From assembly GCA_945868215.1 (NCBI GenBank), contig CAMBLN010000013.1, forward strand, positions 1 to 33,438: a DNA stretch of 33,438 nt, in the 5' to 3' direction. This DNA is from Opitutus sp. GAS368. Lineage in GTDB: Bacteria; Verrucomicrobiota; Verrucomicrobiia; Opitutales; Opitutaceae. The stretch's first letter is position 1, and each line of letters opens with the position of its first letter. Of the stretch, positions 1 through 7,954 are shown in pieces. Position numbers and translations under genes: made by a program. The notes beneath the pieces are model-generated. The model was given only the letters and a program-made list of their open reading frames with translations. It searched no databases and was not told the DNA's origin.

Positions 1-161
1 GCAATCTCTTCACCTCCGCGCCCGACCTGCCGGTGCGCCTGCGCCGCGGACGCCCCCCGGTGCCGGCCGAAACCAAGCGAGCGACCAACGCCGCCCGCCA
101 GCGCCGCTTCCAGCAAAAACGCCGCGAATTCCTGCGCGACCTGCTGAAACGCACGGGTTGA
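1..161 (+). CDS. C-terminal end of an unidentified basic protein (5' partial)
   Basis: An open frame enters from the left edge (codons in phase with base 3) and ends at a TGA at 159-161, giving 52 visible residues. The tail is strongly basic and helical in character: it contains RRGRPPVP followed by an Arg/Gln/Lys-rich stretch ending in REFLRDLLKRTG. A GRP motif followed by basic residues can be an AT-hook-like nucleic-acid contact, but that is too little to name a family. The gene stops directly against a dispersed intergenic repeat. That makes a transposase tail conceivable, but I see no transposase domain inside the window. Confidence 0.5.
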   Translation, partial: NLFTSAPDLPVRLRRGRPPVPAETKRATNAARQRRFQQKRREFLRDLLKRTG

Positions 162-182
162 AAGAGAAATTCAAGAAGTTGA

Positions 183-205
183 GGCCCGACCCCATTGGCA
201 CCGAC
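183..205 (+). repeat. Dispersed GGCCC-GACCC element, copy A (single unit)
   Basis: The 11-mer ggcccgacccc (183-193) is preceded by an AT-rich lead (161-182) and continues as one 18-base unit starting GACCC (188-205). It shares 10 of 11 core bases with the copies at 13426 and 15005. Here the second unit is absent and the sequence runs straight into the truncated spermidine-synthase frame. Confidence 0.6.
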
Positions 206-707
206 CGTGGCGCAGGCGCCGTTCACGTATCTGAAGTCCTGCGCGGCGCGGCTCGAAGTGGTCCCGGGCGACGCGCGGCTATCACTGCAGGCGGAGGCGA
301 CGCGGGGCCCAGGGCGGGAGTTCGACGTGCTGGTGCTCGATGCGTTCAGCAGCGACGCGATCCCGGCGCATCTGCTCACGGCGGAGGCGATGGAACTCTA
401 CCTGGGGCATCTCAAACCCGACGGGATTGTGGCGGTGCATGTTTCAAACAACTACCTGGATTTACGCGGGGTGCTCGTGGGATTGTCGCAACGGTTCGCG
501 ATGGACTTCGTGATCGTCGATGACGTGCCGAAGACGGAGGAATTTTGGCTGAGCACGTCGCGCTGGTGTCTGCTGACGCGGGACAAGACGCTGCTGCGGC
601 AGTGGCTGCCGGCGTCGCCGGAGGCGCGGGAGGCGTTGGAGGCGGGATACCATCCGGTGCTTTGGACGGATGATCACGCGAGCTTGTTGAGCGTGCTGTC
701 GCGCTGA
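195..707 (+). pseudogene. Truncated spermidine synthase-like (polyamine aminopropyltransferase fold) C-terminal fragment
   Basis: The frame opens just after a TGA at 180-182 and has only a TTG at 195 as a start. Its 170 residues match the C-terminal half of the spermidine-synthase-like Rossmann domain: VVPGDARL, then FDVLVLDAFSSDAIPAHLLT, then LKPDGIVAVHVSNNYLDL, and the family's closing WTDDHASLLSVL. The N-terminal SAM-binding glycine loop is missing, as is the multi-span membrane region that large fused members carry. The break coincides with repeat copy A, so the 5' part was probably lost by insertion or recombination there. A catalytically complete enzyme cannot be encoded. The alternative is a short cytosolic homologue, but it would lack the cofactor-binding half of the fold. 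Confidence 0.75.
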
Positions 708-737
708 GCGCGAGGTAGGTGGATGACCGGGAGTTGG

Positions 738-752
738 CGGACGGCGCGTCCG
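738..752. terminator. Small hairpin between convergent genes
   Basis: CGGACG-GCG-CGTCCG forms a 6-bp perfect stem between the convergent ends of the spermidine-synthase fragment and the K+ channel gene. There is only a weak T-rich tail (tcttggtt), so terminator function is uncertain. Confidence 0.35.
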
Positions 753-758
753 TCTTGG

Positions 759-1508
759 TTATTTGCCGGGCGGGCGGTTGCGCAGGGCGGCGATTTCCTT
801 TTCCAGCGAGTCGATTTTTTCCAGGAGGAGTGCGTCGGAGGCGGGTTTGTCTTCGTCGTTTTTTCCTCCGAGGAAAAAACTCGCGATGACGCCGCTCAAG
901 GTGCCGAACAGGCCGACGCCGGTGAACATGAGGGCGGCGGCGATGAAGCGGCCTCCGGTGGTGACCGGATAACGATCGCCGTAGCCGACGGTCGTCACGG
1001 TGGTGATGCTCCACCAGACGGCGTCCTCGGCGGAATGGATGTTGGATTCGGGGCTGCGTTCGACGGCGAGGATGCCGACGGTCGCCAGGGACAGCACGAG
1101 GAAGGTGATGGTAAAGACCGAGGCGACCCCGCTCTGCGTGCGTTGCAGCGCGAAAATCGCGAAGAGCCGGCGGATGGATTTCACCGCCCTCAACATGCGC
1201 AGGATGCGGAACACGCGGAACAACCGGCCCCAGCGCAACGCCTCGACCTCCGGGATGCTGGCGAGCAGGTCGATCCAGCCCCACTTCATGAACTCCAGTT
1301 TCGAAGGGGCGCGGAGGAAACGGACGAGAAATTCGATGAAGAACAGGCCGCAGACGGTGTTGTCGATCCAGCGCACCACGCGGCGGGTTTCCGCGGGGAG
1401 GTCAAAAAGGAGTTCGACGCCGAGCAGCACCAGCACGAACAGGGACAGGACAAGGATGAGGATTTGGAACGGGCCGAGTTCGCCCAGTGGTTTGAGTTTC
1501 GTCTTCAT
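759..1508 (-). CDS. Voltage-gated potassium channel (six-transmembrane, Kv type)
   Basis: This inner-membrane K+ channel has the selectivity filter TTVGYGD near residues 172-178, after the pore helix EDAVWWSITT. A charged S4-like segment contains RLFRVFRILRMLRAVKSIRR. Hydrophobic segments S1-S3 (starting LGPFQILILVLSLFVLVLLG) and S5-S6 flank these. The protein ends in a short coiled-coil candidate (LLLEKIDSLEKEIAALRN), which may assist tetramer assembly. I chose the ATG at 1506-1508 (249 residues). An upstream TTG at 1545-1547 would add 13 residues (MTPPALAETLAPG) with no better ribosome-binding site. No regulatory RCK domain is present, so gating is probably by voltage alone. Confidence 0.93.
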   Translation of the reverse strand: MKTKLKPLGELGPFQILILVLSLFVLVLLGVELLFDLPAETRRVVRWIDNTVCGLFFIEFLVRFLRAPSKLEFMKWGWIDLLASIPEVEALRWGRLFRVFRILRMLRAVKSIRRLFAIFALQRTQSGVASVFTITFLVLSLATVGILAVERSPESNIHSAEDAVWWSITTVTTVGYGDRYPVTTGGRFIAAALMFTGVGLFGTLSGVIASFFLGGKNDEDKPASDALLLEKIDSLEKEIAALRNRPPGK

Positions 1509-1651
1509 TCCGGGGGCAAGGGTTTCGGCAAGGGCCGGCGGGGTCAAGGACCCGGCAGGGCGCGCGGCTAATAGCAGTCGCTCTTTTCGGATGCCGCCGC
1601 TAGGTTGGCGGAGCGCCGCGGGATTATTCCATTTTGCGACGCCTTTCTTTT

Positions 1652-2005
1652 ATGGCCCGAATCCACAACCGTCGCACCGTCTCCACCGTCAACCGCGCCT
1701 ACAGCAGCGACCCGCTGGAACGCATCGAGTCCATCTCCGGCGTGAACGCCGACCGCACGCGGTGGTCGTTTTCGCAGGCCGCCGCCGTCGCCCGCATCGA
1801 GGCCGGCACGGATGCGTTTACGATCAAGAGCGGCGACCAGCTCGTGAGGGTCGTGGTGCATGTGCAGGGCGGCGAAAAATATCTCCAGAGCGAGCGCGAG
1901 AAAACGCACCCGGATGATTTGATCCATCTCACGGTCGCCCAAGCCGCCGCGGCGGAAGCGGCCGCCGCACCCGTGGTGCAAACCGGCCGTCGCACGCGGC
2001 GGTGA
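1652..2005 (+). CDS. DUF3892 domain protein
   Basis: The gene encodes 117 residues and starts at the first ATG. An in-frame TTG 18 bases upstream is less likely. The central stretch VVVHVQGGEKYLQSERE and the following DDLIHLTV fit the DUF3892 pattern, a small domain of unknown function that typically reads a charged residue and then a conserved KYL. The C-terminus is a low-complexity Ala run (AQAAAAEAAAAP) followed by TGRRTRR. There is no signal peptide, so it is presumably cytoplasmic. It is divergently arranged with the K+ channel gene across about 140 bases. The function is unknown. Confidence 0.7.
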   Translation: MARIHNRRTVSTVNRAYSSDPLERIESISGVNADRTRWSFSQAAAVARIEAGTDAFTIKSGDQLVRVVVHVQGGEKYLQSEREKTHPDDLIHLTVAQAAAAEAAAAPVVQTGRRTRR

Positions 2006-2366
2006 GACGGTGTGGATAAAGAGGTGGAGGAAATGCAGCGGGTGGAACGCGTTGAGGACAACGCGCTTCACCTGGGAATGCGGCGGCGTTGATCGCCGAG
2101 GCAGTTCTACCGCCGGATTTATTTCGGCAACGACGTGCCGCGTGATGATAGGATTCGATAAGATAATATGACATCGGTGGAATGTTAAAAAATCGGCAGG
2201 CGGTGGGGACGGGCACAAAGGTCCGCAACCACATGAAGCCCCGTCATGTCTTCTGTCCGCGTCACAAAACCCTTCGTTGGGAGAGGTGTGCGCGGTGTCG
2301 TCCGGCGTCGATCGACCCGGGCAGATGACGGATTTGCAGCCTCCCCATCGAACTCACCCCGACCCC
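2006..2366. other. 361-base intergenic region upstream of the PEP-CTERM gene
   Basis: No supportable gene was found. It contains a small hairpin (GCGTTG-AGGA-CAACGC, 2049-2064) after the DUF3892 gene and a conspicuously AT-rich patch around 2140-2190 (gataagataatatgac). The patch is a plausible promoter region for the PEP-CTERM/SGNH pair, but I could not define a -35/-10 pair with confidence. Confidence 0.5.
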
Positions 2367-3242
2367 ATGAAACCACCCCGCAACCCCCACGTCCGCCTGC
2401 TGACCGCCTTGCTGGTCACGGGCATTTCGGGCGCGTTTTCGGCCCGCGCCGACCTCATCGCCTTTGATTCGTTTGAAGATTACTCCACCGGCAACATCCA
2501 CGGGCAGGCCGGCGGCACGGGCTGGAACGGCGCCTGGGCGGTGCAGAACATCAGCGGCGGCGGATCAGGTTCGGCGACGGTCTCCGCGACCTCGATCACC
2601 TACAACCATGGAGGAACGACTCTGGGCGGAGGGAACTCGTTGCAGTTGCTGGCCGCTTCCAACGGCACCCGGCGTGACGTTTTCTCGACCGTCAACACCG
2701 GAGGGAGCGATTTCTACGTCAGTTATATTTTCCAGTTTTCAGGCACGGTTTTCACCGGCTTGCAGGCATTGGACAGCAACCCTGATATCAACAACGACAG
2801 TATCGGTCTGGTGAATACCAATGGATCGGTGGGCGCACGCGTTGACAACGGCACCGGCTCCAGCGCCGCCGGGTTGGTGGTGCAAAACACGACCTATTTC
2901 ATGGTCGTCCAATACACCGGCTGGACCGAGGCCAATCCCGCTTATTCCACGGTGAATCTCTGGATCAATCCGAACACCGGGGCCCAATCCGGAAGTTCGA
3001 TCAGCGCCACCTATACCGACAGCACGCCTTTGGACGGCCATGGTTCGACCGGGTTTCTCGGGATCTATTTCCGCACGCTGATTGATAGCTCGCCCACCGT
3101 TGAAAGTGTCCTGATCGACGACATGCGTGTCGGCAATACCTGGGCGTCTGTCACGGCGATTCCCGAGCCGGGCAGCGCGTCGCTGGCCGCGGCCGGTTTC
3201 GCCGCGCTCTTCACGCTGGCCGGCCGTCGTCGTCGCGCATGA
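2367..3242 (+). CDS. PEP-CTERM sorting-domain surface protein
   Basis: The 291-residue exported protein begins with a signal peptide (basic start, then LLTALLVTGISGAFSARA, cleaved near ARA-D). It ends in a PEP-CTERM anchor: IPEPGSASLAAAGFAALF followed by LAGRRRRA. Family knowledge: PEP-CTERM proteins are processed by an exosortase and released or anchored at the cell surface, often linked to extracellular polysaccharide. The body (FDSFEDYSTG, GGTGWNGAW, NLWINPN) is Gly/Ser/Thr-rich and resembles the concanavalin-like beta-sandwich proteins common in Verrucomicrobia; ligand unknown. I chose the ATG at 2367 because it directly precedes the signal peptide. Its stop overlaps the next start (ATGA at 3239-3242), which implies translational coupling to the SGNH hydrolase. 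Confidence 0.88.
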   Translation: MKPPRNPHVRLLTALLVTGISGAFSARADLIAFDSFEDYSTGNIHGQAGGTGWNGAWAVQNISGGGSGSATVSATSITYNHGGTTLGGGNSLQLLAASNGTRRDVFSTVNTGGSDFYVSYIFQFSGTVFTGLQALDSNPDINNDSIGLVNTNGSVGARVDNGTGSSAAGLVVQNTTYFMVVQYTGWTEANPAYSTVNLWINPNTGAQSGSSISATYTDSTPLDGHGSTGFLGIYFRTLIDSSPTVESVLIDDMRVGNTWASVTAIPEPGSASLAAAGFAALFTLAGRRRRA

Positions 3243-3937
3243 GGTTGCCGTTTTTCATGGCCGCCGTGGTTTCGCTTTTGGCGGCCGTGCACGCGGCCCC
3301 GCCGCCGCATGACGGCAAGCCGGAGCCGGCGGTTTTTATCGAAAAACTGCGGGCCGGTCGCGAGCAGACGATTGTTTATTACGGAACCAGCCTGACCCAA
3401 GCCGGAGCCTGGACCCGGTTCTTAACCGAGGAACTCACGGCGAAATTTCCGGGGCAAGTGACCGCCCGCAATTCCGGCGGCCCGGGGATGCATTCCGGTT
3501 GGGGTCTGCGAAACGTCGATGAGCGTGTGATCGCGCACAAGCCGGACGTCGTGTTCATCGAGTTTGCCATCAATGATGCGGTTGCGCGCTTCAAACTGAG
3601 TCCGGCCAAGGCCAAGGAGAACCTGAACCAGATGATTGACCGCATCCTCGCGGCGCGCCCGGAGTGCGAGATCATCCTGCAGGTGATGAATCCGGTTGTC
3701 GGCAAGCCGGAGGGTGACAGCGGGTGGCGGCCGACGATGGAGGAGTGTCAGAACAATTACCGCGAGGTGGCGAAAGAGCGCGGCTTGAAGTTGATCGACC
3801 ACATGCCGGCGTGGAGCGATGTCTTGGCGAAGGGCGAGGCGCGGTTTCGGGTCTATGTTCCGGACGGAGTGCATCCGGCGCAGGAAGGCTGGCGCCAGAT
3901 CGTGATGCCGGAGTTGCGGCGGCAGCTCGGGCTTTGA
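3239..3937 (+). CDS. Exported SGNH/GDSL-family esterase
   Basis: The 232-residue protein has a signal peptide (MRLPFFMAAVVSLLAAVHAA). SGNH blocks are visible in order: block I YYGTSLT with nucleophile Ser51, block II NSGGPG with Gly81, block III FAIND with Asn112, and block V DGVHP with Asp209 and His212. Family knowledge: such enzymes remove acetyl or other acyl groups from sugars or lipids. The export signal, the coupling to a PEP-CTERM protein and the nearby sugar dehydrogenases make a carbohydrate esterase the likeliest role (inference). The substrate cannot be read from sequence. The start codon overlaps the stop of the upstream gene by four bases. Confidence 0.9.
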   Translation: MRLPFFMAAVVSLLAAVHAAPPPHDGKPEPAVFIEKLRAGREQTIVYYGTSLTQAGAWTRFLTEELTAKFPGQVTARNSGGPGMHSGWGLRNVDERVIAHKPDVVFIEFAINDAVARFKLSPAKAKENLNQMIDRILAARPECEIILQVMNPVVGKPEGDSGWRPTMEECQNNYREVAKERGLKLIDHMPAWSDVLAKGEARFRVYVPDGVHPAQEGWRQIVMPELRRQLGL

Positions 3938-3943
3938 AATGCG

Positions 3944-4840
3944 TCAGCGGAAATGTTCGGGCGTGAGGTGCGTGGTGTGGCCGCCGACCAGCTCGGCCTT
4001 GCGGCGGTAGCGGCGGGGCGTGGTGCCGTGGCGGGCCTGGAAGAGTTTGTAGAAGTGGCCGAGGTTTTCGAAGCCGCACTCCGCCATGATTTCGAGGATG
4101 GGAAGATTCGTGGAGGCGAGCCGCGTGGCCGCGTGGGTGAGGCGGGCCTCGTTGACGATGTCGGTCGGGGTGAGTTGGTAGCGCCGTTTCACCTCGCGGG
4201 AAAGATGCTCCGGCGAACAGCCCGCGAGCCGGGCGAAGGCCCGCGTGCCGCCGGCGAGGTTGCGTGGTTCCTGCATGCGCCGGCGGGCCTCGGCGAGCCA
4301 GCCGGGCGGGCCGCCTTGTTCGTGTTGCCGGGTGAACCGGTCGAGCAGCGCGACGAGCGATGACACGAATGCCTCGGTGCTCAGGTGGTCGCGCTGGCCG
4401 GCGTCGAGATCGGCGGCCAGGTGGCGCAGACGCTCCAGGCGCATCGCGTCCAGGCGGTGCTCGCGTGAACGATGCGCGGGCTCGTCAAACCAGCGTCCGC
4501 GCAGCGAAGGGTGGCGGCGTTTGAGGGCGGCCCACAGGGCGGAGTGGAAGGCGACGTTCACGAACCGCAGCGCGGGCAGGCCGGCGAGGCTGGTGAAACC
4601 ATGCACGTCCTGCGGGCGGATGAGCACGAGGTCGCCGGTTTCCAGCCGGCGGTCCTCGCCGTTGATGATGTGACGGCCGACGCCCTCCGTGACCCAGAAC
4701 AGCTCGAAAAACGTGTGGTCGTGGAGCGGGGGATTTTCGGCCGGCTGGCTGAAAAGCCAGTGCGCGTAGGTGCAGGCCTGGTCGGGGGGCAGTTTTTTGA
4801 GCGTCAGGGTATGCATCAATAAAACGTAGAATTTTGTCAT
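3944..4840 (-). CDS. AraC-family transcriptional regulator
   Basis: With the ATG at 4838-4840 the protein has 298 residues. The N-terminal half is a cupin-like sensor (PPLHDHTFFELFWVTEGVG, then LETGDLVLIRPQDVHGF), typical of sugar-responsive AraC proteins. The C-terminal half carries the two helix-turn-helix units (FARLAGCSPEHLSREVKRRY, then LPILEIMAECGFENLGHFYK) and ends the domain with GTTPRRYRR. An upstream TTG (4867) and a later ATG (4816) are alternative starts. It is divergent from the two Gfo/Idh/MocA genes across about 75 bases, so it most likely controls them in response to a sugar. It is also tail-to-tail with the SGNH gene, six bases apart. Confidence 0.92.
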   Translation of the reverse strand: MTKFYVLLMHTLTLKKLPPDQACTYAHWLFSQPAENPPLHDHTFFELFWVTEGVGRHIINGEDRRLETGDLVLIRPQDVHGFTSLAGLPALRFVNVAFHSALWAALKRRHPSLRGRWFDEPAHRSREHRLDAMRLERLRHLAADLDAGQRDHLSTEAFVSSLVALLDRFTRQHEQGGPPGWLAEARRRMQEPRNLAGGTRAFARLAGCSPEHLSREVKRRYQLTPTDIVNEARLTHAATRLASTNLPILEIMAECGFENLGHFYKLFQARHGTTPRRYRRKAELVGGHTTHLTPEHFR

Positions 4841-4915
4841 TTCGCCATAGGACGAACGACGGGGCAATCGGTTAATGTGGCGGAAGTCTTTTCAACGACA
4901 CCCAACCAAACCCTT

Positions 4916-5971
4916 ATGAGCACTTCCAAATTTCGCGTCGGCATGGTCGGCGCCGGCGGCATCGCCCGAGGCGTGCATATTCCCGCGTGGTTATCCCAGG
5001 CCGATGTCGAGATCGTCGGCGTGACCGACCTGATGCCCGCCGCTTCCGAGCAGGCGGCCAAGCTCGCCGGCGAACGCACCGTCGCTTGCGCGACGATCGA
5101 AGAGCTGCTGGCGCTCAAGCCCGACGCCATCGATGTGTGCACGCCCAACAAGGCGCATCCGCCGGTGGTCATCCGCGCGCTCGAAGCCGGTTGCCACGTG
5201 CTTTGCGAGAAGCCGCTGGCGACCTCGACGGCGGAGATCCGCGCGATGGGCGAGGCGGCCGACAAGGCTGGACGCGTGCTTTGCGCGGTGCAGAACCATC
5301 GTTTTCGCGGCGAGACCCGCGCGATCCGCCAGTGGGCGGAGACGGGCCAATTGGGCGAAGTTTACCACGCGCGGGTGCGCGCGATGCGCCGTGCATTTTT
5401 GCCCACGCCGGCGGGCTTCATCGACGGGACGTTGTCGGGCGGCGGCCCCTGCATGGACATCGGTGTGCATGCGCTCGACGCGGCGATGTGGATGATGGGT
5501 TTTCCGAAGCCGGTGCGCGTGAGCGGCACGAGCAAGGTCAACTTCGCCAAGGGCAACAAAATCCCCGGCAAGTGGGGCGAGTGGGACCGCGCGCGTTTTT
5601 CGGTGGAGGATTTCGCGGCCGGTTTTGTGCATTTCGACAACGGCGCGACGCTCACGTTGGAAGCGGCCTGGCTGGGTCACCAAAAAGAGGATGAAGACTT
5701 CAGCTTCCAACTCTTCGGCACCGAGGCGGGCGTGCAGTGGCCGTCGGGCGAGTTCGCCTCGACCTGCAACGGCACGTTTGTCGACGGCCGCGTCGCGTTT
5801 CCCAACAAGGTTGAGAAGCCCCATGCCGCGTTGATCACGGCGTTCCTCAACGCCTGCCGCAACGGCGGTCCGTCGCCGGTTCCGTGGACCGAGGCCATCC
5901 AGGTCATGGCCATCCTGGAGGCGATCTACACGTCCCAGCTCGAACGGCGCGAAATCACGCTGTCGGTCTGA
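4916..5971 (+). CDS. Gfo/Idh/MocA-family NAD(P)-dependent oxidoreductase (first of two)
   Basis: The 351-residue protein has an N-terminal Rossmann fold (VGMVGAGGIARG, residues 8-19), the family hallmark CEKPLA (97-102) with its catalytic-site Lys, and the C-terminal-domain motif GPCMDIGVHALD with the conserved Asp/His. Family members oxidise or reduce sugars, inositols or their derivatives. I chose the ATG at 4916. An in-frame GTG at 4877 would add 13 residues. It is followed after about 40 bases by a second member of the same family, and together they form a short operon divergent from the AraC gene. The substrate is not determinable. Confidence 0.93.
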   Translation: MSTSKFRVGMVGAGGIARGVHIPAWLSQADVEIVGVTDLMPAASEQAAKLAGERTVACATIEELLALKPDAIDVCTPNKAHPPVVIRALEAGCHVLCEKPLATSTAEIRAMGEAADKAGRVLCAVQNHRFRGETRAIRQWAETGQLGEVYHARVRAMRRAFLPTPAGFIDGTLSGGGPCMDIGVHALDAAMWMMGFPKPVRVSGTSKVNFAKGNKIPGKWGEWDRARFSVEDFAAGFVHFDNGATLTLEAAWLGHQKEDEDFSFQLFGTEAGVQWPSGEFASTCNGTFVDGRVAFPNKVEKPHAALITAFLNACRNGGPSPVPWTEAIQVMAILEAIYTSQLERREITLSV

Positions 5972-6012
5972 TTTTCCATTTCCGCACACGCATCACCCAT
6001 CCCCTTTTTTCC

Positions 6013-7008
6013 ATGTCACGCATCGCCATTCTCTCGACGGCCCACGTTCACACGAAGCCGTTCATCGAAAACATGCTCAAGGCCACCGACGGCCGCAAAG
6101 TCGCCTGCATCTGGGACGACATCCCTTCGCGCGCCCAGCCCTTCGCCGCGCTGGCCGGCGCGCCGTTCGTCGCCGATCTCGATCAAGTGCTCGCCGATCC
6201 GACGGTGGACGGCTTCATCATCTGTTCGGAAAACACCCGCCACCTGCCGCTGCTGCGCAAAGTGCTGCCGGTCGGGAAGCCGGTGTTCTGCGAAAAACCG
6301 CTCGTCACGAATCCGGCGGATCTGGCGGAGCTGCGCGCGTTGATCGCGGCGAATCCGACGGTGCTTTTCGGCGGTTACTTCCAGCCGTTCATGGCGCCGA
6401 TGCAGACGGTGGCGGAGGTGATCCGCTCCGGTGCGTTGGGCGACATCACGCGCATCCGTTATCGCAACGCGCACCATGCGGCCTACGCCCGCTGGTTCGA
6501 TAACCCGGACGTGCAATGGTTTCACAACCCCGAGCTGAGCGGCGGCGGCGCGTTCATGGACATGGGCACGCATGCGCTGCACCTGGTGCGCACGCTGTTC
6601 GGCCCGGTGACGGAGACGTTTGCGATCATTGAAAACCACTCCGCGCAGTATCCGACCTGTGATGATTTCGGCATCGCCCACCTGCGCTTTGCGAGCGGCG
6701 TGCTCGGCACGATCGAGGCGGGTTGGACGCAGACCGGCGGCATCGGCGGACTGGAAGTGGTCGGCTCGAAGAAGACGCTTTGGAACACGGCGGCGGGTTA
6801 TGTCGTCGGAGGTCCGGGCGAGGTGCCCGTGGCGATCGCGCCGGCACCGGCCAACCTGCCCAATCGTGTGGACCGTCTGGTGGCGATCCTGCGCGGGGAG
6901 ATTTCCGCCGACGAACTGCGCGCCGACCTGGAGGCCTCGCTGGATGCGGTGGCGTTGATGACGGCGTGTTACGCGTCGGCCAAAAACGGCGCGTGGACAA
7001 AAGTCTGA
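6013..7008 (+). CDS. Gfo/Idh/MocA-family NAD(P)-dependent oxidoreductase (second of two)
   Basis: The 331-residue protein starts at an ATG 41 bases after the previous stop. Instead of a classical GxGxxG loop the N-terminus reads MSRIAILSTAHVHTKPFIE, a variant seen in some family branches. The hallmark FCEKPLV follows, and GGGAFMDMGTHALHLVRTLF supplies the C-terminal-domain Asp/His. The two dehydrogenases are clearly divergent from each other, so they probably perform successive or opposite redox steps on a sugar rather than being a recent duplicate. They likely share the promoter under AraC control. Confidence 0.9.
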   Translation: MSRIAILSTAHVHTKPFIENMLKATDGRKVACIWDDIPSRAQPFAALAGAPFVADLDQVLADPTVDGFIICSENTRHLPLLRKVLPVGKPVFCEKPLVTNPADLAELRALIAANPTVLFGGYFQPFMAPMQTVAEVIRSGALGDITRIRYRNAHHAAYARWFDNPDVQWFHNPELSGGGAFMDMGTHALHLVRTLFGPVTETFAIIENHSAQYPTCDDFGIAHLRFASGVLGTIEAGWTQTGGIGGLEVVGSKKTLWNTAAGYVVGGPGEVPVAIAPAPANLPNRVDRLVAILRGEISADELRADLEASLDAVALMTACYASAKNGAWTKV

Positions 7009-7056
7009 CCCGCGACGGAAACGGGAAACGCTTTTCGGCGCCGGGAAAACGCACGC

Positions 7057-7083
7057 AAAAAAGCCGTCCGTGAAAGGGACGGC
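7057..7083 (-). terminator. Rho-independent terminator of the small basic gene
   Basis: Stem GCCGTCC (7063-7069) pairs with GGACGGC (7077-7083). On the minus strand the stem is followed by TTTTTT, a textbook intrinsic terminator 35 bases past the stop of the small basic gene. It may also stop plus-strand transcription from the dehydrogenase operon, though its plus-side T tract is weak. Confidence 0.85.
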
Positions 7084-7117
7084 CTTTGCAGGGAGAACGG
7101 TGAACGACGGGAGTCGT

Positions 7118-7237
7118 TCAGGTTTTCATGATGTGCCGGCCGGCGGGACGTTTGGCGACGGGGCCTTTGCCTCCCGGGCTTTTGGCGGCACGTTTTTTGG
7201 CGGCGGTCATGCGACCGCCTCTGCTTTTTTTGGCCAT
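7118..7237 (-). CDS. 39-residue highly basic protein
   Basis: The product starts MAKKSRGGRMTAAKKRAAK and ends RPAGRHIMKT. About a third of its residues are Lys or Arg, with interspersed Ala/Gly/Pro, which suggests nucleic-acid binding. I see no known domain. Support for it being real: an ATG start, its own strong terminator 35 bases downstream, and an AT-rich stretch directly upstream (taatataac near 7255) that could be a promoter. It lies 110 bases downstream of the DUF5069 gene in the same direction and may be co-transcribed with it. Confidence 0.6.
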   Translation of the reverse strand: MAKKSRGGRMTAAKKRAAKSPGGKGPVAKRPAGRHIMKT

Positions 7238-7347
7238 GGTGATATACGGGTTGAGGGTTATATTACTGCCAGTGCGGACGTGCTCCATCCTGCGCCGCGA
7301 CGCGTGAACTGTATATGGGGGATCGTCCGGCTTTGAGCGTGGGTGGC

Positions 7348-7797
7348 TCAACCCAGCATGGCGAGCGGCTGGCGGCCTTCCTCGATGTCGTGCATGTCCA
7401 CGTAGGTTTGAACGTCGGTGCGGTCGGGGATGCCGGCGGCGGTTTTTTCGGCGACCACGCCGGGTGTGCCGCTGTCGCGCCAGCCGCGTTTGAGGAGGAA
7501 GAGATTCCACACGAAAACCTGCTCGGCGTTGAGCGGTTGGCGTCCGGCGAAGAGGTCGTCGAAAATCTCCTCGGCGGTGCCGCCCTTGAGCGTGCGGGCT
7601 TTGACGAGGTCGTAGGTCAGATCCCAGAAGCGGCAGAAGCGCGCGTCGAAACTGGTGACATCGCCGAAGCCGAGGTGGCCGATGTAGTCGGCGGGGAGCC
7701 GGCCGGCGGCGTGGAGGCGGATTTTGTCCACCATGCGGGCGAAGTAGACGATGCCGCGGGTTTTGACGTGATCGCTGACGGGGAATTGCGTGCTCAT
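7348..7797 (-). CDS. DUF5069 domain protein
   Basis: The 149-residue cytoplasmic protein starts at the ATG at 7795-7797; the frame is open further upstream but that part is low-complexity and Arg-rich. The segment VYFARMVDKIRLHAAGRLPA followed by DYIGHLGFGDV is the recognisable start of the DUF5069 family, common in Verrucomicrobia and Planctomycetes. A second conserved part is FWDLTYDLVKARTLKGGT. The end has LFLLKRGWRDSG. The biochemical function is unknown. It precedes the small basic gene in the same orientation. Confidence 0.8.
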   Translation of the reverse strand: MSTQFPVSDHVKTRGIVYFARMVDKIRLHAAGRLPADYIGHLGFGDVTSFDARFCRFWDLTYDLVKARTLKGGTAEEIFDDLFAGRQPLNAEQVFVWNLFLLKRGWRDSGTPGVVAEKTAAGIPDRTDVQTYVDMHDIEEGRQPLAMLG

Positions 7798-7890
7798 GGG
7801 ATGAGAAAAGCACGAATGAGGAATTCGGGAAATCAGGAAACGGGCAGGGATCGCAGATCGAGGATATCCCCGAGGGCGGATGCGACGCGC

Positions 7891-7919
7891 AAAAAAAGAC
7901 GGGCTCCGGAGAGCCCGTC
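7891..7919 (-). terminator. Strong Rho-independent terminator of the GH5 gene
   Basis: A 9-bp perfect stem, GACGGGCTC / GAGCCCGTC (7898-7906 with 7911-7919), has a CGGA tetraloop. On the minus strand it is followed by seven T residues. It lies 36 bases past the stop of the GH5/discoidin/golvesin gene. Confidence 0.92.
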
Positions 7920-7954
7920 TGGTGATGCGGGTCCGCTTTAAGCGAGGGACGACA

